Positions 1 to 13,423 are shown, counted from the first letter of the stretch. The stretch: DNA of 64,000 nucleotides from Strigamia acuminata (GCA_949358305.1 OX442314.1:62001-126000); one strand, 5' to 3'. Numbers and translations are program-made. The notes: generated by a model not told the origin, from the letters alone.

Positions 1-3000
1 AGAGCCCTCAGAGCCCTCAGAGCCCTCAGAGCCCTCAGAGTCCTCAGAGCCCTCAGACTCAGAGTTCTCAGAGCCCTCAGTCTGCTCAGAGCTTTCAGAG
101 CCCTCAAAGCCTTCAGAGCCCTCAGACTCAGAGCCCTCAGAGCCCTCAGAGCTTTCAGACTCAGAGCCCTCAGACTCAGAGCCCTCAGACTCAGAGCCCT
201 CAGACTCAGAGCCCTCAGACTCAGAGCCCTCAGACTCAGAGCCCTCAGACTCAGAGCCCTCAGACTCAGAGCCCTCAGACTCAGAGCCCTCAGACTCAGA
301 GCCCTCAGACTCAGAGCCCTCAGACTCAGAGCCCTCAGAAGTCTCAGAGCCCTCAGAAGTCTCAGAGCCCTCAGAGCCCTCAGAGCCCTCATAGCCTCAA
401 AAAACGCTGTATTTTATGCCAAAAAATGCTGTATTTTATGCCAAAAAATGCTGTATTTTATGCCAAAAAATGCTGTATTTTATGCCAAAAAATGCTGTAT
501 TTTATGCCAAAAAATGCTGTATTTTATGCCAAAAAATGCTGTATTTTATGCCAAAAAATGCTGTATTTTATGCCAAAAAATGCTGTATTTTATGCTAAAA
601 AATGCTGTATTTTATGCCAAAAAATGCTGTATTTTATGCCAAAAAATGCTGTATTTTATGCCAAAAAATGCTGTATTTTATGCAAAAAAATGCTGTATTT
701 TATGCCAAAAAATACTGTTTTTGTGCATAATAAGACTTTGTTTTTTGAAGAAATGTATTTTATACCAAAAAATGCTGTTTCGGTGCATTAAAAGCGTTTG
801 TTTTTATGAGAAAAAATATTTTATGCCAAAAAATACTGTTTTTGTGCATAATAAGACTTTGTTTTTTGAAGAAATGTATTTTATACCAAAAAATGCTGTT
901 TTGGCGGATAAAAAGCGTTTGTTTTAATGAGAGAAAATATTTTATGCCTCCAGAATGCTATTTTGATGAATAAAAAAAGTTTGTTTTTGCGAATAAATGT
1001 ATTTTATGTCAAAAAATGCTGTTTTTGCACATAAAAAGACTTTGTTTTTTGAAGAAATGTATTTTATACCAAAAAATGCTGTTTCGGTGCATTAAAAGCG
1101 TTTGTTTTTATGAGAAAAATTATTTTCTGCCTTCAAAATGCTGTTTTGGCGGATAAAAAGCGTTTGTTTTATGAGAAAAAATATTTTAAGCTCTCAGTGC
1201 CCTTAGAGCCCTCAGAGCCCTCAGAGCCCTTAGAGCTCTCAGAGCCCTCAGAGCCCTCAGAACCCTCAGAGCCCTCAGAGCCCTCAGAGCCCTTAGAGCC
1301 CTCAGAGCCCTCAGAGCCCTCAGAGCCCTCAGAGCTTTCAGAGCCCTCAGAGCCCTCAGAGCTCTCAGAGCCCTCAGACTCAGAGTCCTCAGAGCCCTCA
1401 GTCCGCTCAGAGCTTTCAGAGCCCTCAAAGCCCTCAGAGCCCTCAGACTCAGAGCCCTCAGAGCCCTCAGAGCTTTCAGACTCAGAGCCCTCAGACTCAG
1501 AGCCCTCAGACTCAGAGCCCTCAGACTCAGAGCCCTCAGACTCAGAGCCCTCAGACTCAGAGCCCTCAGACTCAGAGCCCTCAGAAGTCTCAGAGCCCTC
1601 AGAAGTCTCACAGAGCCCTCAGAGCCCTCAGAGCCCTCAGAGTCTCAAAAAACGCTGTATTTTATGCCAAAAAATGCTGTATTTTATGCCAAAAAATGCT
1701 GTATTTTATGCCAAAAAATGCTGTATTTTATGCCAAAAAATGCTGTATTTTATGCCAAAAAATGCTGTATTTTATGCCAAAAAATGCTGTATTTTATGTC
1801 AAAAAATACTGTTTTTGTGCATAATAAGACTTGTTTTTTGAAGAAATGTATTTTATACAAAAAAATGCTGTTTCGGTGCATTAAAAGCGTTTGTTTTTAT
1901 GAGAAAAAATATTTTCTGCCTTCAAAATGCTGTTTTGGCGGACAAAAAGCGTTTGTTTTAATGAGAGAAAATATTTTATGCCTCCAGAATGCTATTTTGA
2001 TGAATAAAAAGAGTTTGTTTTTGCGAATAAATGTATTTTATGTCAAAAAATGCTGTTTTTGCGCATAAAAAGACTTTGTTTTTTGAAGAAATGTATTTTA
2101 TACCAAAATATGCTGTTTCGGTGCATTAAAAGCGTTTGTTTTTATGAGGGAAAGTATTTTATGCCTAAAAAATGCTTATTTTGTACATAAAAAGCGTTTG
2201 TTTTATGAGAAAAAATATTTTAAGCTCTCAGTGCCCTCAGAGCCCTCAGAGCCCTCAGAGCCCTCAGAGCCCTCAGAGCCCTCAGAGCCCTCAGAGACCT
2301 CAGAGCCCTCAGAGCCCTCAGAGCCCTCAGAGCCGTCAGAGCCCTCAGAGCCCTCAGAGCTTTCAGAGCCCTCAGAGCCCTCAGAGCTCTCAGAGCCCTC
2401 ACACCTCTCAGAGCTTTCAGAGCCCTCAGAGCCCTCAGAGCCCTCAGAGCCCTCAGAGCCCTCAGACTCAGAGCCCTCAGAGCCCTCAGAGCCCTCAGAG
2501 CCCTCAGAGCCCTCAGAGCCCTCAGAGCCCTCAGACTCAGAGTCCTCAGAGCCCTCAGTCCGCTCAGAGCTTTCAGAGCCCTCAAAGCCCTCAGAGCCCT
2601 CAGACTCAGAGCCCTCAGAGCCCTCAGAGCTTTCAAACTCAGAGCCCTCAGACTCAGAGCCCTCAGACTCAGAGCCCTCAGAAGTCTCAGAGCCCTCAGA
2701 AGTCTCAGAGCCCTCAGAAGTCTCAGAGCCCTCAGAAGTCTCAGAGCCCTCAGAGCCCTCAGAGCCCTCAGAGCCTCAAAAAACGCTGTATTTTATGCCA
2801 AAAAATGCTGTATTTTATGCCAAAAAATGCTGTATTTTATGCCAAAACAATGCTGTATTTTATGCCAAAAAATGCTGTATTTTATGCCAAAAAATGCTGT
2901 ATTTTATGCAAAAAAATGCTGTATTTTATGCAAAAAAATGCTGTATTTTATGCCAAAAAATACTGTTTTTGTGCATAATAAGACTTTGTTTTTTGAAGAA

Positions 3001-6000
3001 ATGTATTTTATACCAAAAAATGCTGTTTCGGTGCATTAAAAGCGTTTGTTTTTATGAGAAAAAATATTTTCTGCCTTCAAAATGCTGTTTTGGCGGATAA
3101 AAAGCGTTTGTTTTAATGAGAGAAAATATTTTATGCCTCTAGAATGCTATTTTGATGAATAAAAAGAGTTTGTTTTTGCGAATAAATGCTGTTTTTGCCC
3201 TCAGAGCCCTCAGAGCCCTCAGAGCCCTCAGAGCCCTCAGAGCCCTCAGAGTCCTCAGAGCCCTCAGAGCCCTCAGACTCAGAGTCCTCAGAGCCCTCAG
3301 AGCCCTCAGAACCCTCAGAGCCCTCAGAGCTCTCAGAGCCCTCACACCTCTCAGAGCCCTCAGAGCCCTCAGAGCCCTCAGAGTCCTCAGAGCCCTCAGA
3401 GCCCTCAGACTCAGAGCCCTCAGAGTCCTCAGAGCCCTCAGAGCCCTCAGACTCAGAGCCCTCAGAGCCCTCAGAGCCCTCAGAGCCCTCAGAGCCCTCA
3501 GAGCCCTCAGAGCCCTCAGAGCCCTCAGAGCCCTCAGAGCCCTCAGAGCCCTCAGAGCCCTCAGAGCCCTCAGACTCAGAGTCCTCAGAGCCCTCAGTCC
3601 GCTCAGAGCTTTCAGAGCCCTCAAAGCCCTCAGAGCCCTCAGACTCAGAGCTCTCAGAGCCCTCACACCTCTCAGAGCTTTCAGAGCCCTCAGAGCCCTC
3701 AGAGCCTTCAGAGCTCTCAGTGCCCTCAGAGCCCTCAGAGCCCTCAGAGCCCTCAGAGCCCTCAGAGCCCTCAGAGCCCTCAAAGCCCTCAGAGCCCTCA
3801 GAGCCCTCAGACTCAGAGTCCTCAGAGCCCTCAGTCCGCTCAGAGCTTTCAGCCCTCAAAGCCCTCAGAGCCCTCAGACTCAGAGCCCTCAGAGCCCTCA
3901 GAGCTTTCAGACTCAGAGCCCTCAGACTCAGAGCCCTCAGACTCAGAGCCCTCAGACTCAGAGCCCTCAGACTCAGAGCCCTCAGACTCAGAGCCCTCAG
4001 ACTCAGAGCCCTCAGACTCAGAGCCCTCAGACTCAGAGCCCTCAGACTCAGAGCCCTCAGACTCAGAGCCCTCAGACTCAGAGCCCTCAGACTCAGAGCC
4101 CTCAGAAGTCTCAGAGCCCTCAGAAGTCTCAGAGCCCTCAGAGCCCTCAGAGCCCTCAGAGCCTCAAAAAACGCTGTATTTTATGCCAAAAAATGCTGTA
4201 TTTTATGCCAAAAAATGCTGTATTTTATGCCAAAAAATGCTGTATTTTATGGAAAAAAATGCTGTATTTTATGCCAAAAAATGCTGTATTTTATGCCAAA
4301 AAATGCTGTATTTTATGCCAAAAAATGCTGTATTTTATGCCAAAAAATGCTGTATTTTATGCCAAAAAATGCTGTATTTTATGCCAAAAAATGCTGTATT
4401 TTATGCCAAAAAATGCTGTATTTTATGCCAAAAAATGCTGTATTTTATGCAAAAAAATGCTGTATTTTATGCCAAAAAATACTGTTTTTGTGCATAATAA
4501 GACTTTGTTTTTTGAAGAAATGTATTTTATACCAAAAAATGCTGTTTCGGTGCATTAAAAGCGTTTGTTTTTATGAGAAAAAATATTTTCTGCCTTCAAA
4601 ATGCTGTTTTGGCGGATAAAAAGCGTTTGTTTTAATGAGAGAAAATATTTTATGCCTCCAGAATGCTATTTTGATGAATAAAAAGAGTTTGTTTTTGCGA
4701 ATAAATGTATTTTATGTCAAAAAATGCTGTTTTTGCACATAAAAAGACTTTGTTTTTTGAAGAAATGTATTTTATACCAAAAAATGCTGTTTCGGTGCAT
4801 TAAAAGCGTTTGTTTTTATGAGAAAAAATATTTTCTGCCTTCAAAATGCTGTTTTGGCGGATAAAAAGCGTTTGTTTTATGAGAAAAAATATTTTAAGCT
4901 CTCAGTGCCCTCAGAGCCCTCAGAGCCCTCAGAGCCCTCAGAGCTCTCAGAGCCCTTAGAGCCCTCAGAGCCCTCAGAGCCCTCAGAGCCCTCAGAGCCC
5001 TCAGAGCCCTCAGAGCCCTCAGAGCCCTCAGAGCTTTCAGAGCCCTCAGAGCCCTCAGAGCTCTCAGAGCCCTCACACCTCTCAGAGCCTTCAGAGCCCT
5101 CAGAGCCTTCAGAGCTCTCAGTGCCCTCAGAGCCCTCAGAGCCCTCAGAGCCCTCAGAGCCCTCAGAGCTCTCAGAGTCCTCAGAGCCCTCAGAGCCCTC
5201 AGACTCAGAGCTCTCAGAGCCCTCACACCTCTCAGAGCTTTCAGAGCCCTCAGAGCCCTCAGAGCCTTCAGAGCTCTCAGTGCCCTCAGAGCCCTCAGAG
5301 CCCTCAGAGCCCTCAGAGCCCTCAGAGCCCTCAGAGCCCTCAAAGCCCTCAGAGCCCTCAGACTCAGAGCTCTCAGAGCCCTCACACCTCTCAGAGCTTT
5401 CAGAGCCCTCAGAGCCCTCAGAGCCTTCAGAGCTCTCAGTGCCCTCAGAGCCCTCAGAGCCCTCAGAGCCCTCAGAGCCCTCAGAGCCCTCAGAGCCCTC
5501 AGACTCAGAGTCCTCAGAGCCCTCAGTCCGCTCAGAGCTTTCAGCCCTCAAAGCCCTCAGAGCCCTCAGACTCAGAGCCCTCAGAGCCCTCAGAGCTTTC
5601 AGACTCAGAGCCCTCAGACTCAGAGCCCTCAGACTCAGAGCCCTCAGACTCAGAGCCCTCAGACTCAGAGCCCTCAGACTCAGACTCAGAGCCCTCAGAG
5701 CCCTCAGAGCCCTCAGAACCCTCAGAGCCCTCAGAGCTCTCAGAGCCCTCACACCTCTCAGAGCCCTCAGAGCCCTCAGAGCCCTCAGAGTCCTCAGAGC
5801 CCTCAGAGCCCTCAGACTCAGAGCCCTCAGAGTCCTCAGAGCCCTCAGAGCCCTCAGACTCAGAGCCCTCAGAGCCCTCAGAGCCCTCAGAGCCCTCAGA
5901 GCCCTCAGAGCCCTCAGAGCCCTCAGAGCCCTCAGAGCCCTCAGAGCCCTCAGAGCCCTCAGAGCCCTCAGAGCCCTCAGACTCAGAGTCCTCAGAGCCC

Positions 6001-7173
6001 TCAGTCCGCTCAGAGCTTTCAGAGCCCTCAAAGCCCTCAGAGCCCTCAGACTCAGAGCTCTCAGAGCCCTCACACCTCTCAGAGCTTTCAGAGCCCTCAG
6101 AGCCCTCAGAGCCTTCAGAGCTCTCAGTGCCCTCAGAGCCCTCAGAGCCCTCAGAGCCCTCAGAGCCCTCAGAGCCCTCAGAGCCCTCAAAGCCCTCAGA
6201 GCCCTCAGAGCCCTCAGACTCAGAGTCCTCAGAGCCCTCAGTCCGCTCAGAGCTTTCAGCCCTCAAAGCCCTCAGAGCCCTCAGACTCAGAGCCCTCAGA
6301 GCCCTCAGAGCTTTCAGACTCAGAGCCCTCAGACTCAGAGCCCTCAGACTCAGAGCCCTCAGACTCAGAGCCCTCAGACTCAGAGCCCTCAGACTCAGAG
6401 CCCTCAGACTCAGAGCCCTCAGACTCAGAGCCCTCAGACTCAGAGCCCTCAGACTCAGAGCCCTCAGACTCAGAGCCCTCAGACTCAGAGCCCTCAGAAG
6501 TCTCAGAGCCCTCAGAAGTCTCAGAGCCCTCAGAGCCCTCAGAGCCCTCAGAGCCTCAAAAAACGCTGTATTTTATGCCAAAAAATGCTGTATTTTATGC
6601 CAAAAAATGCTGTATTTTATGCCAAAAAATGCTGTATTTTATGGAAAAAAATGCTGTATTTTATGCCAAAAAATGCTGTATTTTATGCCAAAAAATGCTG
6701 TATTTTATGCCAAAAAATGCTGTATTTTATGCCAAAAAATGCTGTATTTTATGCCAAAAAATGCTGTATTTTATGCAAAAAAATGCTGTATTTTATGCCA
6801 AAAAATACTGTTTTTGTGCATAATAAGACTTTGTTTTTTGAAGAAATGTATTTTATACCAAAAAATGCTGTTTCGGTGCATTAAAAGCGTTTGTTTTTAT
6901 GAGAAAAAATATTTTCTGCCTTCAAAATGCTGTTTTGGCGGATAAAAAGCGTTTGTTTTAATGAGAGAAAATATTTTATGCCTCCAGAATGCTATTTTGA
7001 TGAATAAAAAGAGTTTGTTTTTGCGAATAAATGTATTTTATGTCAAAAAATGCTGTTTTTGCACATAAAAAGACTTTGTTTTTTGAAGAAATGTATTTTA
7101 TACCAAAAAATGCTGTTTCGGTGCATTAAAAGCGTTTGTTTTTATGAGAAAAAATATTTTCTGCCTTCAAAAT
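1..7173 (+). repeat. Composite satellite array, forward orientation (block 1)
   Basis: Three monomer types alternate. The 9-bp unit CTCAGAGCC, with a 15-bp CTCAGACTCAGAGCC variant, fills about 1-396, 1191-1645, 2221-2780, 3196-4165 and 4901-6555. The 22-bp unit (ATGCTG followed by TATTTTATGCCAAAAA) fills about 397-706, 1646-1800, 2781-2960, 4166-4475 and 6556-6795. Diverged 60-62-bp modules fill the rest; they begin ATGCTGTTTT or similar and contain ATAAAAAGNNTTTGTTTT. The order 9-bp, 22-bp, 60-bp recurs, giving a higher-order repeat of variable length (about 1-2.5 kb). Long open frames here, such as Ser-Glu-Pro or MLYFMPKNAVFYAKK repeats, exist only because the units lack stop codons on this strand; I do not call them genes. 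Confidence 0.95.
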
Positions 7174-7453
7174 TGTTGAAAGTATGGATTGATGAACAAA
7201 TTCCAGGCCAAAAGTGAGTAAAAGAACAAGATTTAATCATCTCATGCAAGCATGGAGAAAAATCAACAACAAGAGAACAAGTAATAACAACAGTTGCTAA
7301 GCAGTTAAAAAACAACTCCAACTACGGTAACCCAATTGATACATCAATGTTTACATGATAATAAACTATAAAATCATAAATAATTACAAATCAAACATGT
7401 GTAACATCAATAATCAATTGCATATCACAAATCTCGGAGAACAAAAGCCAACA
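7174..7453. mobile_element. Solo LTR, 280 bp, possibly Ty1/copia type
   Basis: This is non-satellite sequence inside a 60-bp module. It begins TGTTG and ends CAACA, an LTR-like TG...CA terminal inverted repeat. The flanking AAAAT (7169-7173 and 7454-7458) is a 5-bp target duplication, and the module resumes exactly after it. The size, ends and 5-bp duplication fit a solo LTR left by LTR-LTR recombination. Many copia LTRs start TGTTGA, but no internal region is present to confirm the family. Orientation cannot be decided from the palindromic ends. Confidence 0.75.
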
Positions 7454-8799
7454 AAAATGCTGTTTTGGCGGATAAAAAGCGTTTGTTTTATGAGAAAAAA
7501 TATTTTAAGCTCTCAGTGCCCTCAGAGCCCTCAGAGCCCTCAGAGCCCTCAGAGCTCTCAGAGCCCTTAGAGCCCTCAGAGCCCTCAGAGCCCTCAGAGC
7601 CCTCAGAGCCCTCAGAGCCCTCAGAGCCCTCAGAGCCCTCAGAGCTTTCAGAGCCCTCAGAGCCCTCAGAGCTCTCAGAGCCCTCACACCTCTCAGAGCC
7701 TTCAGAGCCCTCAGAGCCTTCAGAGCTCTCAGTGCCCTCAGAGCCCTCAGAGCCCTCAGAGCCCTCAGAGCCCTCAGAGCTCTCAGAGTCCTCAGAGCCC
7801 TCAGAGCCCTCAGACTCAGAGCTCTCAGAGCCCTCACACCTCTCAGAGCTTTCAGAGCCCTCAGAGCCCTCAGAGCCTTCAGAGCTCTCAGTGCCCTCAG
7901 AGCCCTCAGAGCCCTCAGAGCCCTCAGAGCCCTCAGAGCCCTCAGAGCCCTCAAAGCCCTCAGAGCCCTCAGACTCAGAGCTCTCAGAGCCCTCACACCT
8001 CTCAGAGCTTTCAGAGCCCTCAGAGCCCTCAGAGCCTTCAGAGCTCTCAGTGCCCTCAGAGCCCTCAGAGCCCTCAGAGCCCTCAGAGCCCTCAGAGCCC
8101 TCAGAGCCCTCAGACTCAGAGTCCTCAGAGCCCTCAGTCCGCTCAGAGCTTTCAGCCCTCAAAGCCCTCAGAGCCCTCAGACTCAGAGCCCTCAGAGCCC
8201 TCAGAGCTTTCAGACTCAGAGCCCTCAGACTCAGAGCCCTCAGACTCAGAGCCCTCAGACTCAGAGCCCTCAGACTCAGAGCCCTCAGACTCAGAGCCCT
8301 CAGACTCAGAGCCCTCAGACTCAGAGCCCTCAGACTCAGAGCCCTCAGACTCAGAGCCCTCAGACTCAGAGCCCTCAGACTCAGAGCCCTCAGAAGTCTC
8401 AGAGCCCTCAGAAGTCTCAGAGCCCTCAGAGCCCTCAGAGCCCTCAGAGCCTCAAAAAACGCTGTATTTTATGCCAAAAAATGCTGTATTTTATGCCAAA
8501 AAATGCTGTATTTTATGCCAAAAAATGCTGTATTTTATGCCAAAAAATGCTGTATTTTATGGAAAAAAATGCTGTATTTTATGCCAAAAAATGCTGTATT
8601 TTATGCCAAAAAATGCTGTATTTTATGCCAAAAAATGCTGTATTTTATGCCAAAAAATGCTGTATTTTATGCCAAAAAATGCTGTATTTTATGCCAAAAA
8701 ATGCTGTATTTTATGCCAAAAAATGCTGTATTTTATGCCAAAAAATGCTGTATTTTATGCCAAAAAATGCTGTATTTTATGCCAAAAAATGCTGTATTT

Positions 8800-11700
8800 T
8801 ATGTCAAAAAATACTGTTTTTGTGCATAATAAGACTTGTTTTTTGAAGAAATGTATTTTATACAAAAAAATGCTGTTTCGGTGCATTAAAAGCGTTTGTT
8901 TTTATGAGAAAAAATATTTTCTGCCTTCAAAATGCTGTTTTGGCGGACAAAAAGCGTTTGTTTTAATGAGAGAAAATATTTTATGCCTCCAGAATGCTAT
9001 TTTGATGAATAAAAAGAGTTTGTTTTTGCGAATAAATGTATTTTATGTCAAAAAATGCTGTTTTTGCGCATAAAAAGACTTTGTTTTTTGAAGAAATGTA
9101 TTTTATACCAAAATATGCTGTTTCGGTGCATTAAAAGCGTTTGTTTTTATGAGGGAAAGTATTTTATGCCTAAAAAATGCTTATTTTGTACATAAAAAGC
9201 GTTTGTTTTATGAGAAAAAATATTTTAAGCTCTCAGTGCCCTCAGAGCCCTCAGAGCCCTCAGAGCCCTCAGAGCCCTCAGAGCCCTCAGAGCCCTCAGA
9301 CTCAGAGCCCTCAGACTCAGAGCCCTCAGAAGTCTCAGAGCCTTCAGAGCCCTCAAAGCCCTCCAAGCCCTCAGAGCCCTCAGAGCTCTAAAAAATGCTG
9401 TATTTTATGCCAAAAAATGCTGTATTTTATGCCAAAAAATGCTGTATTTTATGCCAAATAATGCTGTCTTTTATGCCAAAAAATGCTGTATTTCATGCCA
9501 AAAAATGCTGTATTTTATGCAAAAAAATGCTGTATTTTATGCCAAAAAATGCTGTTTTTGCGCATAAAAAGACTTTGTTTTTTGAAGAAATGTATTTTAT
9601 ACCAAAGAATGCTGTTTCGGTGCATTAAAAGCGTTTGTTTTTATAAGAAAAAATATTTTCTGCCTTTAAAATGCTGTTTTGGCGGACAAAAAGCGTTTGT
9701 TTTAATGAGAGAAAATATTTTATGCCTCCAGAATGCTATTTTGATGAATAAAAAGAGTTTGTTTTTGCGAATAAATGTATTTTATGTCAAAAAATGCTGT
9801 TTTTGCGCATAAAAAGACTTTGTTTTTTGAAGAAATGTATTTTATACCAAAAAATGCTGTTTCGGTGCATTAAAAGCGTTTGTTTTTATGAGGGAAAGTA
9901 TTTTATGCCTAAAAAATGCTTATTTTGTACATAAAAAGCGTTTGTTTTGTGAGAAAAAATATTTTAAGCTCTCAGTGCCTTCAGAGCCCTCAGAGCCCTC
10001 GGAGCTCTCAGAACCCTCACAGCTCTCAGAGCCCTCAGAGCCCTCAGAGCCCGCAGAGCCCTCAGTGCCCTCAGAGCCCTCAGAGCCCTCAGACTCAGAG
10101 CCCTCAGACTCAGAGAGCTCTCAGAAGTCTCAGAGCCCTCAGAAGTCTCAGAGCCCTCAGAAGTCTCAGAGCCCTAAAAAATGCTGTATTTTATGCCAAA
10201 AAATGCTGTATTTTATGCCAAAAAATGCTGTATTTTATGCCAAAAAATGCTGTATTTTATGCCAAAAAATGCTGTATTTTATGCCAAAAAATGCTGTATT
10301 TTATGCCAAAAAATGCTGTATTTTATGCCAAAAAATGCTGTATTTTATGCCAAAAAATGCTGTATTTTATGCCAAAAAATGCTGTATTTTATGCCAAAAA
10401 ATGCTGTATTTTATGCCAAAAAATGCTGTATTTTATGCAAAAAAATGCTGTATTTTATGCCAAAAAATACTGTTTTTGTGCATAATAAGACTTTGTTTTT
10501 TGAAGAAATGTATTTTATACCAAAAAATGCTGTTTCGGTGCATTAAAAGCGTTTGTTTTTATGAGAAAAAATATTTTCTGCCTTCAAAATGCTGTTTTGG
10601 CGGATAAAAAGCGTTTGTTTTATGAGAAAAAATATTTTAAGCTCTCAGTGCCCTCAGAGCCCTCAGAGCCCTCAGAGCCCTCAGAGCTCTCAGAGCCCTT
10701 AGAGCCCTCAGAGCCCTCAGAGCCCTCAGAGCCCTCAGAGCCCTCAGAGCCCTCAGAGCCCTCAGAGCCCTCAGAGCTTTCAGAGCCCTCAGAGCCCTCA
10801 GAGCTCTCAGAGCCCTCACACCTCTCAGAGCCTTCAGAGCCCTCAGAGCCTTCAGAGCTCTCAGTGCCCTCAGAGCCCTCAGAGCCCTCAGAGCCCTCAG
10901 AGCCCTCAGAGCTCTCAGAGTCCTCAGAGCCCTCAGAGCCCTCAGACTCAGAGCCCTCAGAGCCCTCAGAGCCCTCAGAGCCCTCAGAGCCCTCAGAGCC
11001 CTCAGAGCCCTCAGACTCAGAGTCCTCAGAGCCCTCAGTCCGCTCAGAGCTTTCAGAGCCCTCAAAGCCCTCAGAGCCCTCAGACTCAGAGCCCTCAGAG
11101 CCCTCAGAGCTTTCAGACTCAGAGCCCTCAGATTCAGAGCCCTCAGACTCAGAGCCCTCAGACTCAGAGCCCTTAGACTCAGAGCCCTCAGAAGTCTCAG
11201 AGCCCTCAGAAGTCTCAAGAGCCCTCAGAGCCCTCAGAGCCCTCAGAGTCTCAAAAAACGCTGTATTTTATGCCAAAAAATGCTGTATTTTATGCCAAAA
11301 AATGCTGTATTTTATGCCAAAAAATGCTGTATTTTATGCCAAAAAATGCTGTATTTTATGCCAAAAAATGCTGTATTTTATGCCAAAAAATGCTGTATTT
11401 TATGCCAAAAAATGCTGTATTTTATGTCAAAAAATACTGTTTTTGTGCATAATAAGACTTGTTTTTTGAAGAAATGTATTTTATACAAAAAATGCCCTCA
11501 GATTCAGAGCCCTCAGACTCAGAGCCCTCAGACTCAGAGCCCTTAGACTCAGAGCCCTCAGAAGTCTCAGAGCCCTCAGAAGTCTCAAGAGCCCTCAGAG
11601 CCCTCAGAGCCCTCAGAGTCTCAAAAAACGCTGTATTTTATGCCAAAAAATGCTGTATTTTATGCCAAAAAATGCTGTATTTTATGCCAAAAAATGCTGT

Positions 11701-13423
11701 ATTTTATGCCAAAAAATGCTGTATTTTATGCCAAAAAATGCTGTATTTTATGCCAAAAAATGCTGTATTTTATGCCAAAAAATGCTGTATTTTATGTCAA
11801 AAAATACTGTTTTTGTGCATAATAAGACTTGTTTTTTGAAGAAATGTATTTTATACAAAAAAATGCTGTTTCGGTGCATTAAAAGCGTTTGTTTTTATGA
11901 GAAAAAATATTTTCTGCCTTCAAAATGCTGTTTTGGCGGACAAAAAGCGTTTGTTTTAATGAGAGAAAATATTTTATGCCTCCAGAATGCTATTTTGATG
12001 AATAAAAAGAGTTTGTTTTTGCGAATAAATGTATTTTATGTCAAAAAATGCTGTTTTTGCGCATAAAAAGACTTTGTTTTTTGAAGAAATGTATTTTATA
12101 CCAAAATATGCTGTTTCGGTGCATTAAAAGCGTTTGTTTTTATGAGGGAAAGTATTTTATGCCTAAAAAATGCTTATTTTGTACATAAAAAGCGTTTGTT
12201 TTATGAGAAAAAATATTTTAAGCTCTCAGTGCCCTCAGAGCCCTCAGAGCCCTCAGAGCCCTCAGAGCCCTCAGAGCCCTCAGAGCCCTCAGACTCAGAG
12301 CCCTCAGACTCAGAGCCCTCAGAAGTCTCAGAGCCTTCAGAGCCCTCAAAGCCCTCCAAGCCCTCAGAGCCCTCAGAGCCCTAAAAAATGCTGTATTTTA
12401 TGCCAAAAAATGCTGTATTTTATGCCAAAAAATGCTGTATTTTATGCCAAATAATGCTGTCTTTTATGCCAAAAAATGCTGTATTTCATGCCAAAAAATG
12501 CTGTATTTTATGCAAAAAAATGCTGTATTTTATGCCAAAAAATGCTGTTTTTGCGCATAAAAAGACTTTGTTTTTTGAAGAAATGTATTTTATACCAAAG
12601 AATGCTGTTTCGGTGCATTAAAAGCGTTTGTTTTTATAAGAAAAAATATTTTCTGCCTTTAAAATGCTGTTTTGGCGGACAAAAAGCGTTTGTTTTAATG
12701 AGAGAAAATATTTTATGCCTCCAGAATGCTATTTTGATGAATAAAAAGAGTTTGTTTTTGCGAATAAATGTATTTTATGTCAAAAAATGCTGTTTTTGCG
12801 CATAAAAAGACTTTGTTTTTTGAAGAAATGTATTTTATACCAAAAAATGCTGTTTCGGTGCATTAAAAGCGTTTGTTTTTATGAGGGAAAGTATTTTATG
12901 CCTAAAAAATGCTTATTTTGTACATAAAAAGCGTTTGTTTTGTGAGAAAAAATATTTTAAGCTCTCAGTGCCTTCAGAGCCCTCAGAGCCCTCGGAGCTC
13001 TCAGAACCCTCACAGCTCTCAGAGCCCTCAGAGCCCTCAGAGCCCGCAGAGCCCTCAGTGCCCTCAGAGCCCTCAGAGCCCTCAGACTCAGAGCCCTCAG
13101 ACTCAGAGAGCTCTCAGAAGTCTCAGAGCCCTCAGAAGTCTCAGAGCCCTCAGAAGTCTCAGAGCCCTAAAAAATGCTGTATTTTATGCCAAAAAATGCT
13201 GTATTTTATGCCAAAAAATGCTGTATTTTATGCCAAAAAATGCTGTATTTTATGCCAAAAAATGCTGTATTTTATGCCAAAAAATGCTGTATTTTATGCC
13301 AAAAAATGCTGTATTTTATGCCAAAAAATGCTGTATTTTATGCCAAAAAATGCTGTATTTTATAACAAAAAATGCTGTATTTTATGCCAAAAAATGCTGT
13401 ATTTTATGCCAAAAAATGCTGTA
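8800..13423 (+). repeat. Direct duplication of about 1.6 kb with 2993-bp offset
   Basis: Positions 8800-10430 recur at 11793-13423 with a constant offset of 2993 bp. The copy includes the order of the 60-bp modules, the short 9-bp block with the CCTCCAAGCC variant, and the later block containing CTCGGAGCTCTC. I noticed only isolated substitutions, for example at the end of the first 9-bp block. The copies diverge in unit number once the 22-bp array is reached. This is a recent satellite higher-order duplication. Confidence 0.8.
11122..11861 (+). repeat. Tandem 370-bp duplication inside the satellite
   Basis: About 11122-11491 is repeated at about 11492-11861 with an exact 370-bp offset. Rare variants are shared by both copies, including GATTCAGAGCC, CCCTTAGACTC and the GTCTCAAGAGCC junction. 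The seam joins a 60-bp module directly to a 9-bp unit (ATACAAAAAATG then CCCTCAGATTC), so this is a simple unequal-exchange or slippage event. Confidence 0.8.

Noticed and set aside
397-706. CRISPR-like array
   Set aside because: Units are contiguous 22-bp tandem repeats with no unique spacers, in eukaryotic DNA.
3131-3859. Minus-strand Glu-Gly-Ser or Leu-Arg-Ala repeat proteins
   Set aside because: These are reverse-strand readings of the 9-bp satellite, with overlapping frames of equal length.
7174-7453. Possible pseudogene exon (a frame reading VWIDEQIPGQ, stop, then KEQDLIISCKHG)
   Set aside because: TG...CA ends with a 5-bp target duplication explain the segment as a solo LTR; the frame has an internal stop and is short.
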